Program-made: the position numbers and the translations under genes
DNA from: Eudorina sp. 2006-703-Eu-15
Taxonomy: Eukaryota; Chlorophyta; Chlorophyceae; Chlamydomonadales; Volvocaceae
DNA: 64,000 nucleotides
Assembly (NCBI GenBank): GCA_003117195.1
Contig: BDSI01000165.1
Span: 98,910-162,909, forward strand
Direction of reading: 5' to 3'
In this document: piece after piece, positions 1-11,700 of the stretch
Layout of the letters: each line of letters begins with the position of its first letter
How positions within the stretch are numbered: position 1 is the first letter of the stretch
Notes under the pieces: model-generated
Database searches by the model: none
Told to the model about the DNA's origin: nothing
Seen by the model: only the letters and a program-made list of their open reading frames with translations

Positions 1-1811
1 AACGTGGAGGCTTCTCTCCAGGCGCCCGGGGTGAATGGGTAATGCGGTGGCGGCGGCGGCGGCCGCTGCCGCTGCGGCTGCACCCCAGGGGGCCCACTGC
101 CTCCGCGAGGACTGCTGCCATGTATGTACCGGTACGTACCATCACCGTATCCGACATCCGCACCAGGTCCCCAGGTCCGGAGCTCCAGACGTCCGGAGCT
201 CTCAACGCCACAACGGATTGATTGCTTCCGGTCCCAGCGGTGCGTTGTGATTACAGCCGTTCCGTTCAGAGTCCTGCTCCGCTACAGCCAGCCATTCGCG
301 GTCCCCTGCCCCCCGGTGAGGCTCCTCCCTGGACCTGGACCTGGGCGGAGGGGCATCGCCCCCTTCAGAGCGGAGAGCGGCGGCGGACCCTGTTCGCGCT
401 CGTCCCTACACCGTCAGCGCGTCCCCAACCCCACCCCCCTCCACATTGGTGGCGCGGGGTTAGCCGGTTAGACAGTTCAAGCGGCGTGCGCACGGCAAGC
501 CAAGACCTGACGAACACAGTCCAGCGTTCTTCGTAGTCTTCATATGGTGCCGCTGTCAGTCTTCACTAGGGGAGCCGCTGGGCAACTCAAGAGAGCAACA
601 ATAGTGCGGGCATCGAAGGCAGCAGCCGGGGCAGCGGCGACCCGTCAGGGTCCAGCTCCCGCCCTCCTTCCCTCCAGCTTTAAAATACACCGTACAAGGG
701 GCATACCACCGCCGACATCCATCCTCACCACCATCTCCAACCCCACCACGACGCACGACCACCACCACCGCCATTCCCACCACCACCCACACCACTCCTG
801 ACCACCAGCCACGCCACCCTCCGCCCCGCCCCCTGCAGCCGGTCCCCCGGCAGCGCCTTGCCGCACGCAATCAGGCAGTTACCACCCAATGGCAAACAAT
901 ACAGCTCATCAAGTCGGTTAGTGTGTTCCATGCCCGAACTGATGCTCGACCATGCGCACACAATGCACACCCCGCCTCACAGCCACAATGCACAAACACT
1001 CGCACACGGGGGCTCAGTTTTCTTTTACACACACACGGGGGCATGCCGTAGGGCGCATGTCGCATGATGCCGTGTCGCTTAACCGCCCCTCTCCCCCCCC
1101 CCCACACACACGCACACACTTGAATGGGGTTCAGTTCCTCGGGCAGATTTCCGGCAGGCCCTCCCCCTCCCCCTCCAGCTACAGTCCAACCAGCCCGCGA
1201 CCCGCGCCGACCCCCCCCTTGGGTCCCCCGCACCCGGTCGCTCTGCTGCCCCGCGCTCCGCCCTGCCGTGCCCTCCCCCTCTCCCGGGGGGGGTGAATCG
1301 CCTGCCCCCCGGGGCCCTCCGCATGAATCGCTGCGGCCATCGCGAGCCCGTGACCAGCCACCTCGGGGTGGGGTGCGGGGTGGGCTGGGGGTAGATGCGC
1401 GCCACCATGGGCCAACGACATCATCAGGAGGAGGAGGCTGCGCGGCCCCCTCCCCCGCCCTCATCGACAGGGCGACGGGCAATCCGTCGGGGCCGGTAAG
1501 GCACCCGACCTGACCCCACAGACAGACAGACAGGCCGCCGTCTCGTCGCCTCCTTCCCTCTGATCCTTCCCTGCAGAAGCAGTAGCAAGCGGCCGCTGCC
1601 GCAGCGCCCGACGAGGAATTGCGCCGAGACATCGGGAGCACTGCCCACGGGGCCTCGATGACCGGCAGGTCAGAGCCGCGATGTCAGGAGCGAGCCTGTT
1701 CCGCCCTCAGGCGGCCGCGGGGCCACTGCGGCGGAGAGGAAAGTCGCCCGCCGCGTCTCGCCACACGCCAGAACCGCGCTCCCCTCGTGACGGGGGCAAT
1801 CAGCAATATCG

Positions 1812-1835
1812 CCACACACACACACACACACACAC
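1812..1835. repeat. (CA)n microsatellite
   Basis: Twelve CA units in a row, followed 30-60 bases later by a second, broken CACA-rich stretch. No gene overlaps it. Confidence 0.9.
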
Positions 1836-2855
1836 CTCCATTGGCGCTGGGTATTTCGGGCGGGTTCCTCGTTCCACATATACACACACACATATCTCCC
1901 CGCCTGCCCTTGGGACCTGTCAGCCATCTCCTCTCCCCCTTCCTCGCCGTCATCACGAACCCCTCCCCCTCACTACAATGAACTGAACTCAACTGAACTG
2001 CACTGCTGCCTTCTCAACGGGGTCGTCCGTTGTGCGACCGAGCGTGCTTTGAATCCGTGCTTTGTGTGTCCGTGTGTGTATCCATCCGGCCGGGTCCTCA
2101 ACCATCCCCATGCCCCCCCCAGCGAGTGTGACAAGAGCGAGGGGGGGGTTGCGCCCCCACACGTTCCCCTGCCCGCACTGCATCAAGAGCCCCGCACGCA
2201 GGGGTGGCATCCGCAACCGAACCGGCCCTCTGAACCCCCGACTGCAACCCCCGGGTAGGTAGGTCGGGTAGGTCCGGGCCCCCCGCACAGCAGCCCCGCA
2301 TCCGACTCCGGCCCCCAGGTAGCGCGGGAGAAGCCGAACGACCGCCATCGATCAATGCAGTGCAGACATACGCGGAAGGACAGGCAGACGGAAAGACAGA
2401 CAGACAGACAGACGAGCTCAGTGCTCAGTCCTCCTGACAGTGAAGGGACCGGCAGCGCTCAAGACCCACCGCCCCGCCCTGACGAACAACGCAACGTGGT
2501 CCGCACCTCCCATATCGGCGCGGACGCAGACAGCTGCACGGAACCCGGATTGCTGCGGACAGTGGGGGGGGGCGCAGGTCCCCGTGTCCCCCCATCATGG
2601 CGGGTTGGCCTTCCCGGGACCCGGGACCCAGCCCTGGGGAGATGGTGAACGTGGGGGCACGTGTACAAACCCCTCTGCCTTAAGGCCGAATGGACCCACA
2701 AACCCTACTGGTACACACACGCACACACACCCGCCGCCGCCCTTATCTCCGCCGTCCGCCGGCCTCGCCCCGGTACCCGCCCTTGGCACCTTGTCACCGA
2801 CATGATACACCCGGGCGTACATGCGCCACCACCCCGAGGGGCGGAAGCCGCCACA

Positions 2856-2882
2856 GCCAGCCAGCCAGCCAGCCAGCCAGCC
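2856..2882. repeat. (CCAG)n tetranucleotide repeat
   Basis: Six to seven CCAG units in non-genic GC-rich DNA. Confidence 0.9.
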
Positions 2883-3576
2883 CACAAGCCCATTGGCCAA
2901 TCAAACCGCGGAGCGCCAATCTGTCGCTGTACCAGTTCGCTGGAGGAGAAAGAACCTGGAATAAATTGCCCCCAAGGAGAAAGAAGAGAGTTATGAATAT
3001 GAATACGGGGACGACCCAGGACAGGCCCTTGCCGCCCGCCCGCTCGTCACGTCACGTCACGTTGCGGCTCCCTTCCCTCTTCTTCAGCTTCCGACTACGC
3101 GGCCGCCCCCCTCCACCCCGGCCATGGGGGTAGGGGTTCGAGTTGAGGTGGCCTGGGGACGGTAGGCCGTGGAGGTGGGGCCGGCCAGTCGGCGCCTCTC
3201 CGGTTCCGCCGCACAGCAGCTGACGGAGGGTCCCTTCGGGGAGGAGAGGAGCACCCCCCGCGACCCCCGCCCCCAAGCCCCGGCCCCCACATCCATATCG
3301 CCCGACCGGACCAGGCCCCCCTGCCTGTTGCAGGTCCGATCGCTCAACTCCTCCCCCCCAAAACACACAGAGACGGTAGCAGCGTGCAACCCAAACACAA
3401 AACCCTGCAGTCCGCCGCCACCGCGGGTGGCGCCCCTGCCCCCTCTTTGCCGCCTTCATCCCCTCCGCGCCCTTGCGGATGAGGTGAGGCTCCCCGGGGG
3501 GGCCCCCACCCTCCGCTCCCCCTTAGGGTCTCCCACTCAGAGCACTTCCCTCGGTGCACCAGTCTTGGGGGTGTGC

Positions 3577-3606
3577 ATCCGTCCGTCCGTCCGTCCGTCC
3601 GTCCGT
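3577..3606. repeat. (CCGT)n tetranucleotide repeat
   Basis: About seven CCGT units in a row, in DNA with no recognised gene. Confidence 0.9.
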
Positions 3607-5080
3607 GAATCCGTGCGTCTGTCCCTTCAACCGTCCAAAAGTCATCCGGCAATGTCTGTCCAGTTAAGTCCAAGGGGGGGAGAGGTTCCACCGCCCGGTC
3701 CTCCGGGTCGCACTCCCCCCCTTCCCGGGGTGGTACAGTGCAGCGCAGTGTCGCCTGAGGGCTGGACTGCCTCAACGGGATGCCGCCTTGCCCCACCTGT
3801 CCGGGGCGCTCTCTTGAGCCTCGCCCCGCCCCGCCCGCCCCGCCAAGCCCCTTATTGATCCCGCCCGAGACATCCCGGTGCCACCGCACCCTACCCCCTC
3901 CATGTCGGATGGGGAGGTCCAGGGAGGTCCGTCACACCCGGCCCAGCCAGACCACCATACTCCACGATCAGTGCGGTTCCGTCCAGTCCCGCTCCCTGGC
4001 CCCCCGACCCTGCTGCTGCTTGGCCGGCCGCATGGGGGGTTGGCCGAGCCCGGGCCCGGCGGTGCGGCACTGTGTACCCCACAATGATGCAATGATGCTA
4101 CCAAGGTAGGAAGGGGAAGCAAGGAGGAGAATGCCGTCCGGATGCTCAGTCTGTGCAGTCAGTGGCACGACGCTGGAGTCAGTGGTAACAAGTTGCTGTC
4201 AGTGGTACGAAGCCACGTTGTGTCCCTATGCAGTAAGCTCCAGGGGAGAGACACCTCCGGTCCGGGCGGCCGGGAGGGACCGCCAGCCCGGCCCGCAATG
4301 AACGAATCCGGCAGTGACGGCAGGGGCGTCCCCCCTTTACCTCCCTCCCTCCGGCCCATCCCCCGCCCCACTCACACAGCAGGGCCCCCCCCGCTGTTAC
4401 GACGTCGCTTCCTTGCTGCGCAAGAGCTTCGAGCCGACCACCACCAGGCGCTGCTGCTGCTGCGGTCCCGCGGCCGGGTGGGAAGGCCTCCAGTCCGGCG
4501 GGCGGGGCCCGAGGCGGATGTCAGGCGGCCTGTAGTCCGGCGGGCGGCAGCCCCTCCCGCTTCCCTGCACCCTGCGCCACCGCCACGACGTACTTCCTGC
4601 TGCTGCTGCTGCTGGGGCGGCGCCGCCGCCGCCCACAAATCGCAGGCCGCAACGTTCCTGCCACGTCCTCGACGCCATTTCTTCCTTAGCACCCCTGCAC
4701 TGCACTGCACATTGCACTGCTGCTTCCTCTGCTCCTCTCTCCCGCTCTCCTCCACGGGCCGCTTACCCGCCCCCGCTGCCGCACCGCCACCGGCACTCTT
4801 CCCCTCTACCTGTCCTTCTGGCCGCCGCCCGCACCCCGCGAGAGCCCGTCACTCGACTGATCGGACACATCCCTGCCCCCTGCCAGGGCCCGGGCGACCC
4901 GCGCCATCGCCCCCATCGCCCAGCTGCCCAACCGAGGGGGGGCCGCGACACCCACCCAGCGTCGGCCATCTGCCACCCGTTGCCGCGGCGCTGGCAGCGT
5001 CGGCGGCAGGCAGTGCGGCTGCGGCCGCGTCGTCAGCCGCCGCCTCGCCGCCGCCGAGGCGGCGACAACGGGGCCCTCCA

Positions 5081-7073
5081 TCACCGCCGCGTCGTTGGGG
5101 CCGTTGGCGAGGTGCCCGTGCGCAGCGCCGTGATGACCTCCACGGCCTCATTCGCGTCATCCTCGTCCTCGTCGTCGTCGTAGTAGACGCTCTGCGTGAC
5201 GCTGGGGGTGGCGGACGCGGAGGCGGAGGCGGCCCCCACGGACGAGTCCATGCTGCTGCGCCGCGCTGAGGACCGCTTCTCGCTGCTGTGGCTGTGGCCC
5301 GACACGGACCGCCGCTTGCGCCGCAGGGCGGAGCTCCAAGCCTGTGCGGCCAGGCGAGGCGATGCAAGCGGCCGCAGTTCGGGACCGGGGGACTGGGGGA
5401 CCAGCCGGTGCACGGGGGAGGCAAGGCACGCAATTGAAAGCTGGGCTGCGGGAGGTGTGGCCCGCTCCCTCCCGTCATCCCCCGTCATCCTCACATCATA
5501 CAAGTCCTCCCCCGGTCCCCCGGCCCCCGCCCCCGCCTCCGGCAAAAGCCCCCGGGGTCCTCCCCCGGACAACCCGGCCGCCTCCTCACCCGGCCCCCGC
5601 CCCGGTCCTCGGATCCCAGCCCCGACCCTTCCCCCAGCACTTCCGTCCCCGGGACCCCCTCCTTCAAGGATCCCCCTGCCTATTTCCCCCGGCTGCCTCA
5701 CCTCCCCCTGCCCGATGACCAGGGTGCCCGCCACCAGCTGCCTCATAAGCGCCCGCAGCTCCTCCCACTGGACATGCAGCCGGTAGTCCAGCAGCCGCAG
5801 CATCTCGAGCTCCAGACGGTTCATCTCCTGCACGCCCACACCGCCCACCTGCCAGAGGACGGACAGGGACGGGTACGACGTGGCATGTCGACCCATCCGG
5901 ATAGCGAGGGTGGACACATCTAAACAGGGAAGGCAGGAGTGTGGGACATTGGCAGACACATTTAAGCTACGGCCGGCCGCCGAGCGCAGCTTGCCTGCCG
6001 GGCGCCCCCTTCCCCCAATATGTGCTATCCATCTGCGCAAGTTCTTCCCCTTCCCTCCCTCATCCGGCGCTCCCCCTTCCCTCCCTCACCTTGCCGTAAA
6101 AGGCGTTATTGAAGTAGTGGTCGTCCGTCAGCTTGGCCGCCAGCATGACGCCGCTGAGCACCAGTCGGTGGACGTTGAGGTGGGTGGGCAGCATGTCCGT
6201 GTCCCGCTGTGAGAGGGGTGGGAGGGAGAGACGGGAGACGGGCGGTGGTGGGGACGGGCGCTGGAATCGTCGAGGACAAGGGGGTACAGCGAACCCGTCC
6301 GGCGCCCGTTCAGCACCCGGGCCTGTGGTGTGGGCGGGCGCCGTCGACACGAGGGCGCGGGGGGGGGCCGCCTCCACGCCTTCGCCACCTTCGCCGCGCC
6401 GTGCTCCCCACGTCCTTGTCGCCCTGCCCGCACCGCACCAGCCACCACCAGCCTCCAGTGGCACCCGTCCAGCACTCCGAGGTACCCGCAGGGTCCCAGG
6501 GGTACCCATAAGTGCTCTGGGACTCGATTCCTGAATCAACTTGCCCAGGGGTTCGGGCCCCGCGCTGTGCCCAACCCACCCCTGCTCATCCCGGGAGCGG
6601 CTGTGCACGGCAGCTCGTCAGCAACACGACGCACCTGCCCCAGCAGGTCCATGTACACCAGGGACATCACGAAGCAAACTGGGCTGCATTTCGTGTATTT
6701 TGCGATACGTTCGAGGTAAGCTTGTAGACCGATGGGCGGCGGGCGGAGCCCGTGAAACACGGTGAGCTTGCCCGTGGGCATCATGTGCTGGCTCCCGACC
6801 TGTCCGCGTGGCAACAGCGCGTGTTTGTTGAGGCTGGGCGCAGCATCCACAGGGATACAGAATTGTAAGTGCATTGTGGTGCATACTGATCGCGACTGAA
6901 CGAAATTGCTTATAGGATTGCTCCAGACATGCAGGGTCATGTTGCGCAAACCCCTCCCGTCGCACCGTGCTCGATATCAACTGCTCCTGCAGCTCGTTCT
7001 TTTCGACGTTACTTTCGAGCGCAACCGTTATAAGCTTGATAAGGCGAGGGCTAGTCCCGGTGCCGTCGGCCAC
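5081..7073 (-). CDS. PHO80-like / P-type (U-type) cyclin, 4 exons
   Basis: Regulatory partner of a cyclin-dependent kinase; P/U-type cyclins are the plant and algal relatives of yeast Pho80. Exons on the minus strand: 7073-6966, 6799-6635, 6206-6090 and 5848-5081, all phase 0, GT donors and AG acceptors, 385 residues if the last exon is read through. Seen in the sequence: the cyclin box with LTVFHGLRPPPIG, the hallmark YLERIAKYTKCSP (about residue 60), VYMDLLGQ, then LNVHRLVLSGVMLAAKLTDD and the final helix DYRLHV. The N-terminal 36 residues are helical as in other family members. The tail after the box is about 230 residues, unusually long, Gly/Pro-rich, then Ser/Arg-rich, with an acidic run YYDDDEDEDD near the end. 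A GTGAGG donor just after the cyclin box (about 5707) could start a further intron that would remove part of this tail; the box itself is secure. Confidence 0.9.
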
Positions 7074-8201
7074 TTGCCTGCGCAGTCAAGCGAGATAAGT
7101 TGAACCGAATGGCACGGGAAACCAATCCAGTCACAAGCAACTTACAAAAGCGCAAATAGCTCCTCGGCATCACTGCTGTTGTCAACAACCCCGGACGACC
7201 GGCGACTCCTCGAGCCATACGTGAACGATTTGGCTGTTGCTGCAGCATGCTGTCCAGAGGTGCTTGGCTCGTCATTTTCAGTATCAGTGACAGCTGGGCT
7301 GCCCCGTAACGGGCCGGACGCGGATCGGAAAAGAGAAAAATGGACCTACAGCAGATTAGGGAGCACAGCCCAAATTTGACCTTCCATTGAACCTTTCAAC
7401 TTAGGTTCGATAGGCAGCTTTCAAAAGTATTGACAGCGCCCTATGCGGCGCAGGGACAAACAAACCGGATACCAAGAACGCAACGAGACACACCTCCTTA
7501 ACCATTCCTCAACGGCCCCCGCTGTTGCCGAAATCGTTCCTGGGCAACGCAGGGGCCCAAGAAGAAAGCCAACGTGCTGAACGATACGAGGTTAGCCAAA
7601 CCCAGAAAATAAGTTGCAACAGTGGAAGATCCCGCAGGTTCAGCAGGTTATCAATAGTTACACATACTACGGTAATAATCTTGTACTAATGATAAAGTTA
7701 TCATCGAAATTGAAAGACGGTTTTCGACGCCATCTCAAGAGTACGGCGTTATGAGTTTCCGTCCGTCAAGCTGCCTCGCGAGCTCTTCATGCATCTCTCA
7801 TACCGCGCATCGAATGCACCAGTTTAATGCAGGCACGCACAACTCACAACGTCAACAGCCGCAGTCCCATGGTTCCAACCGGGCAATGTCCGGTGCACGC
7901 AGGTGCACCCGTTCTTCGCAACCTTGACACGTCCATCACATGATCGGGCCAACCAACAGCATCCGCTCAGCTCCGATCGATTTGTCCAACCGGCGCAACG
8001 CCCGACCTTTGACCTGACCTTGCAACCTTCTCCGGCACTTCCAACAATCAACGACCCAACGTTCACCTTCCCGTAAGGTTCCGGACACCCTTGCGGGCGG
8101 CACCAATGACCACAGCAGTATTCACCCGAAAGCTCACAGCACACACAATCACAAACAACGACCAGTGTACCGCTTCCCCCTAGCTCACCACACCCCCGGC
8201 G
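7074..8201. other. Intergenic interval: cyclin upstream region and kinase 3' flank
   Basis: Base composition is visibly less GC-rich than the flanking introns. No frame here shows a domain. It holds the cyclin promoter, reading leftwards, and the distal 3' flank of the receptor kinase gene. TTACA at 7658-7662 is TGTAA on the minus strand and could serve the kinase transcript, but it is 1.1 kb from the stop. Confidence 0.5.
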
Positions 8202-8580
8202 CCCTGCCCCTACGCCGTGCTCCCACGCCCTGCCCCAACGCCGTGCACCCACTTTGTCAATCAAGACAGCCGTGCTCCACCGCCCTGCCCCTACACCCTG
8301 CCCCCTACGCCCTGCCCCTGCGCCCTGCCCCTGCGCCCTGCCTCTATGCCCTGCCCCTACGCCCTGCCCCTGCGCCCTGCCTCTACGCCCTGCCCCACGC
8401 CCTGCCCCTACGCCCTGCCCCCACGCCCTGCCCCTACGCCCTGCCCCTGCGCCCTGCCCCTACGCCCTGCCCCCACGCCCTGCCCCTACGCCCTGCCCCT
8501 ACGCCGTGCCCCTACGCCCTGCCCCTACGCCCTGCCCCTGCGCCCTGCCCCTACGCCCTGCTGCTCCCACGCCCTGCCTC
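8202..8580. repeat. Minisatellite of CCCTGCCCCTACG-type units
   Basis: About 25-30 copies of a 12-13 bp unit reading CCCTGCCCCTACG with variants CCTGCG, CCTCTACG and CCCACG. Most units are 12 bp, so long Pro/Ala/Thr/Cys reading frames stay open by chance in several frames. It lies just beyond the stop codon of the receptor kinase (8767), in its probable 3' UTR or flank. Confidence 0.9.
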
Positions 8581-8766
8581 GATCCCGCCTCAATACCCCT
8601 TTCCGCACCGCTCCCGCGCCGTAGCCCCCCTGGCAGCCCCTCTATCCCCTGCCGCCCAGCCAGACGCTTGCCTCCACCCGCCCCCTACCCGGTTGCGCCC
8701 GGGTGCGTCGCCGAGTCCGCGCTTTCCGGTCCACCCCCGAGCCCCGACCCTCCTGCCTCCTCTCCT

Positions 8767-11700
8767 TCATTCCAGCAGCGCGGCCGCCGCGGCCGCCGCC
8801 CACTGGTTGGCCACCACCACGTCCTCCGGGCTGTACGCCGTCAGGGTGACCTGGTCCACCCGCACCGCCCCCTCCCGGGCTGCCGCCATGGCCGCCTCCT
8901 GCTCCGCCTGCAGCTCCTCCGCCGCCTCCACCAGCTGACCCAGCTGACCCACCAGCTGCACGGCAGGGACACACGGCAGGGACACATGCATACGGGCGGG
9001 TTCCTCGCTCAGCACATGCACACACATACAGACACATGCACACACACGGGTTTGGGTCGGGCGGGTTTCGAACACACGCGCGCGCCCCGCGGGGAGAGCA
9101 GCTCCAGGGTTCTCTGGCTACGGTAGATGGACACATGGACACATGGACACATGGACACATGGACACATGGACACATGCATCAAGGAGGAGCGCAATGAGG
9201 GTGTGCGGAACACGTCAGCGCCCGGACAGGCCCGGGTCCAAGCCCGAGAGAGGTGCCCCCCCTGCGCTCTGCTCCTTCTTTACGCCCCCCCACCCCCCAC
9301 CCCCCGCGCTCACACCTGTTCGAAGGTGGGCCGCACGTTGGGGTCCGCCGCCCAGCACGTCTCCGCCAGGGCCACCAGCCGGCGGGGGACATGGGGAGGG
9401 AACTCGGGGCGCAGACCCGCCACCGCCACCTGGGGGCAGCAGGCAGGCAGGCCGGGGAGAAGGGGGGAGGCACCCGGGGGTTGGCAAGCACAACGTATGG
9501 AGGGTAAATGGAGGGCAACGATGACGTGCGCTCGTTGCCAGCGCAAAGATCCGGACCCGAAGGGGGGGGGGCGGTTTGTTGGCTGGGTTCCACAGGAGGC
9601 GGGGAACGGGTGGCGGGGGGCCCCCGGGTCCGGGAGCCCCCCCAAGAGTCCCCAACCCGACACCACTCAGCCGCCAGCGCCCGAGGGCGCCCTGCCGCCT
9701 CCCCAGCCGTCCCTGCGCTCTGCGGATGCATCCACCCTGGCCCCGGCCCCGCCACCGCCCGTGCCGCGACCCTGCACACACACGGGTTCCTTTTCTGAAC
9801 ACACCCTGGCGCGGTTCATCGTTGCCATGTTGTCAATTCCCAGTTACATCCTCGGCACCGAGGCCTGGGACCCACCTTGTACACGATTTCCGCGTACCGC
9901 ATGCCGGCAAAGGGTGTGCCCCCGGTGACCAGCTGCCAGACTGAGGCGAGGGAGTGGCCAGGGGGGGCAGGGGGCCAGGAGGCAGCAGCCGGGAGATCGG
10001 TGGAGATCGGTGGCAGGTCGGTGGGGAGGTGGGTGGGGAGGTGGGTGGGGAGGAGGAGCAAGAGCGAAGCGGTGGGGTGAGTAGGAGGGGGCGGTCCGGG
10101 CAGGAAAGGGGAGCTCGGCAAGGCTTGGCAGTGAAAGGGAGGGGGGAGCGCGGGGTGACGGGTCATGCCCGACTGCTCCCAATAGGCACCAGCAAACCCG
10201 CTCTTACATACTACACACAGACACGGAAGCGAAGGCTCGACACACGACCACCTTTGCCCCCCCCATCCCTATGCGTCGCTGTTGCGTGTATTTCTACAAC
10301 AGTCCCTCTGACCGCGCTCGGGTCCCTCCCCTCTGGCCGGTGGTCCTCCTGCCCCTCCCCGCCTCCTGCCGGCCCCGCCTGTTGGTGGCCTCCTGTCCCT
10401 GCCCCTGCCGCGCGCCCCCTTGACCCCCCTGCCCGCCCCCTTCCCCACTCCATACCGTCCTCTCCTCCACCCCGCCCGCCCGGCCCCGGCTCACGTATGA
10501 TTCCGAAGCTGAACACGTCGCAGGAGGGGCGCATCTGTCCGGTCTGAAGCAGCACCGGACACATATGGGTCACCTAGGGGGGTTGGGGTGGGAGGGGGTG
10601 GGAGGGGGGGTGCGGGTTGTGGGTGAATATACCAAGTTGGTAGCTCAGGTCGCTACAGGGTGGGCTCCCCAGCAGCCGGACAGCGGCTCCGCCCTCTCCA
10701 GCGAGTGCCGTACCCCTCTGTCCCCGCTCCTGTTGATAGTCCGACTCTCCAACGCCCTCCAACCAACAACCGCCACCACGTGGACCCCAACCGGCTAGGG
10801 TTCGTCATCGTCATTTTCTCCCTCCACTCGGCACCTCCCGGCGTGGGTGTGCCCGGGCTCGTTCTTTCGGGTTTACACCCCCGGCCACCCCCCCCCCTGC
10901 CGCTCCTCCTCCCTCCGGCTCACCGTCCCCACAGTGGCGGTGGACATGTGGGTGGAGGCCTCGTTGAAGGCCTTGCTCAGACCAAAGTCCGCAACCTGCG
11001 GGGTGTGTTTAGAATTGCAACCCGCCCGCCCGCCCGATCCCAGGTGGTGCGGGGTGTGTGGGTGTGTGGGTGTGGGGGGAGGGTGGGGGGCGTTGCGGGG
11101 CGGAGGGAGGGGCAGCGTGGGTGGGTGAGGCGGGCGGTGTCACGCATGGGCGGACCCGGTGAGGTGAGGTGAGGGGGGCCGCGGGTCCCCCGCCACACAC
11201 ACAGGTTTCACACACTCCATGTACGGTACGTCGACGATCGAGCTGGGCCCCTCGTCTCGCGCGGCTCAGCTGCTGTCTACCAAACACCGGGGCGCCCCAC
11301 CTTTGCGACGAAGGGCACCACCGGGGCCGCAGAGCAGCTGCACGGGGAGGCCGCCCCCGCCGCCGCCCCCGTCCCGCTGCCGCCCCGCCAAGGTCGCAGC
11401 GCCCGGGCCCGCCGCCCCCTCGGCCGCCGCCCCGCAGGTATCCGCCCCGCAGGTATCCGCCCCGCAGGCGGGAGGTGACCGCACTCCTCCAGACGCTAAT
11501 GTGGTGGCGGCGGGCGGGGGGCCCTTCGTGGCTTGGCCCGGGCTCGGGGAGGTGGTGTTGGTGTTGGTGTTGGAGGGGGGCCCGGAGGAGCTCCCCGCGG
11601 CGCTGCCGCTGCTGCTGTCCGGCAGCTTCCAACACAGCAGCACGTTCTCGCACTTGAGGTCCCTGCAGGTGGGCGGCCGGGCGGGCCGGTGGACGGGGCG

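Larger units (their letters stand above)
1..5080. other. GC-rich low-complexity region without a recognised gene
   Basis: All six frames hold overlapping Pro/Ala/Gly/Arg-rich reading frames that look like shadows of GC-rich DNA. I found no domain, no consistent splice chain and no conserved motif. It contains a (CA)n run near 1812-1835, a CCAG run near 2856-2882 and a CCGT run near 3577-3606. The stretch lies downstream of the cyclin gene, so its right end may be cyclin 3' UTR. A minus-strand frame from 4717 to 4397 (ends in LVVVGSKLLRSKEATS) is the only one that looks faintly protein-like; it could be an unrecognised last exon but nothing proves it. Confidence 0.5.

Noticed and set aside
9126..9175. 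CRISPR-like array
   Set aside because: The 8-bp units are contiguous with no spacers, and this is nuclear eukaryotic DNA.
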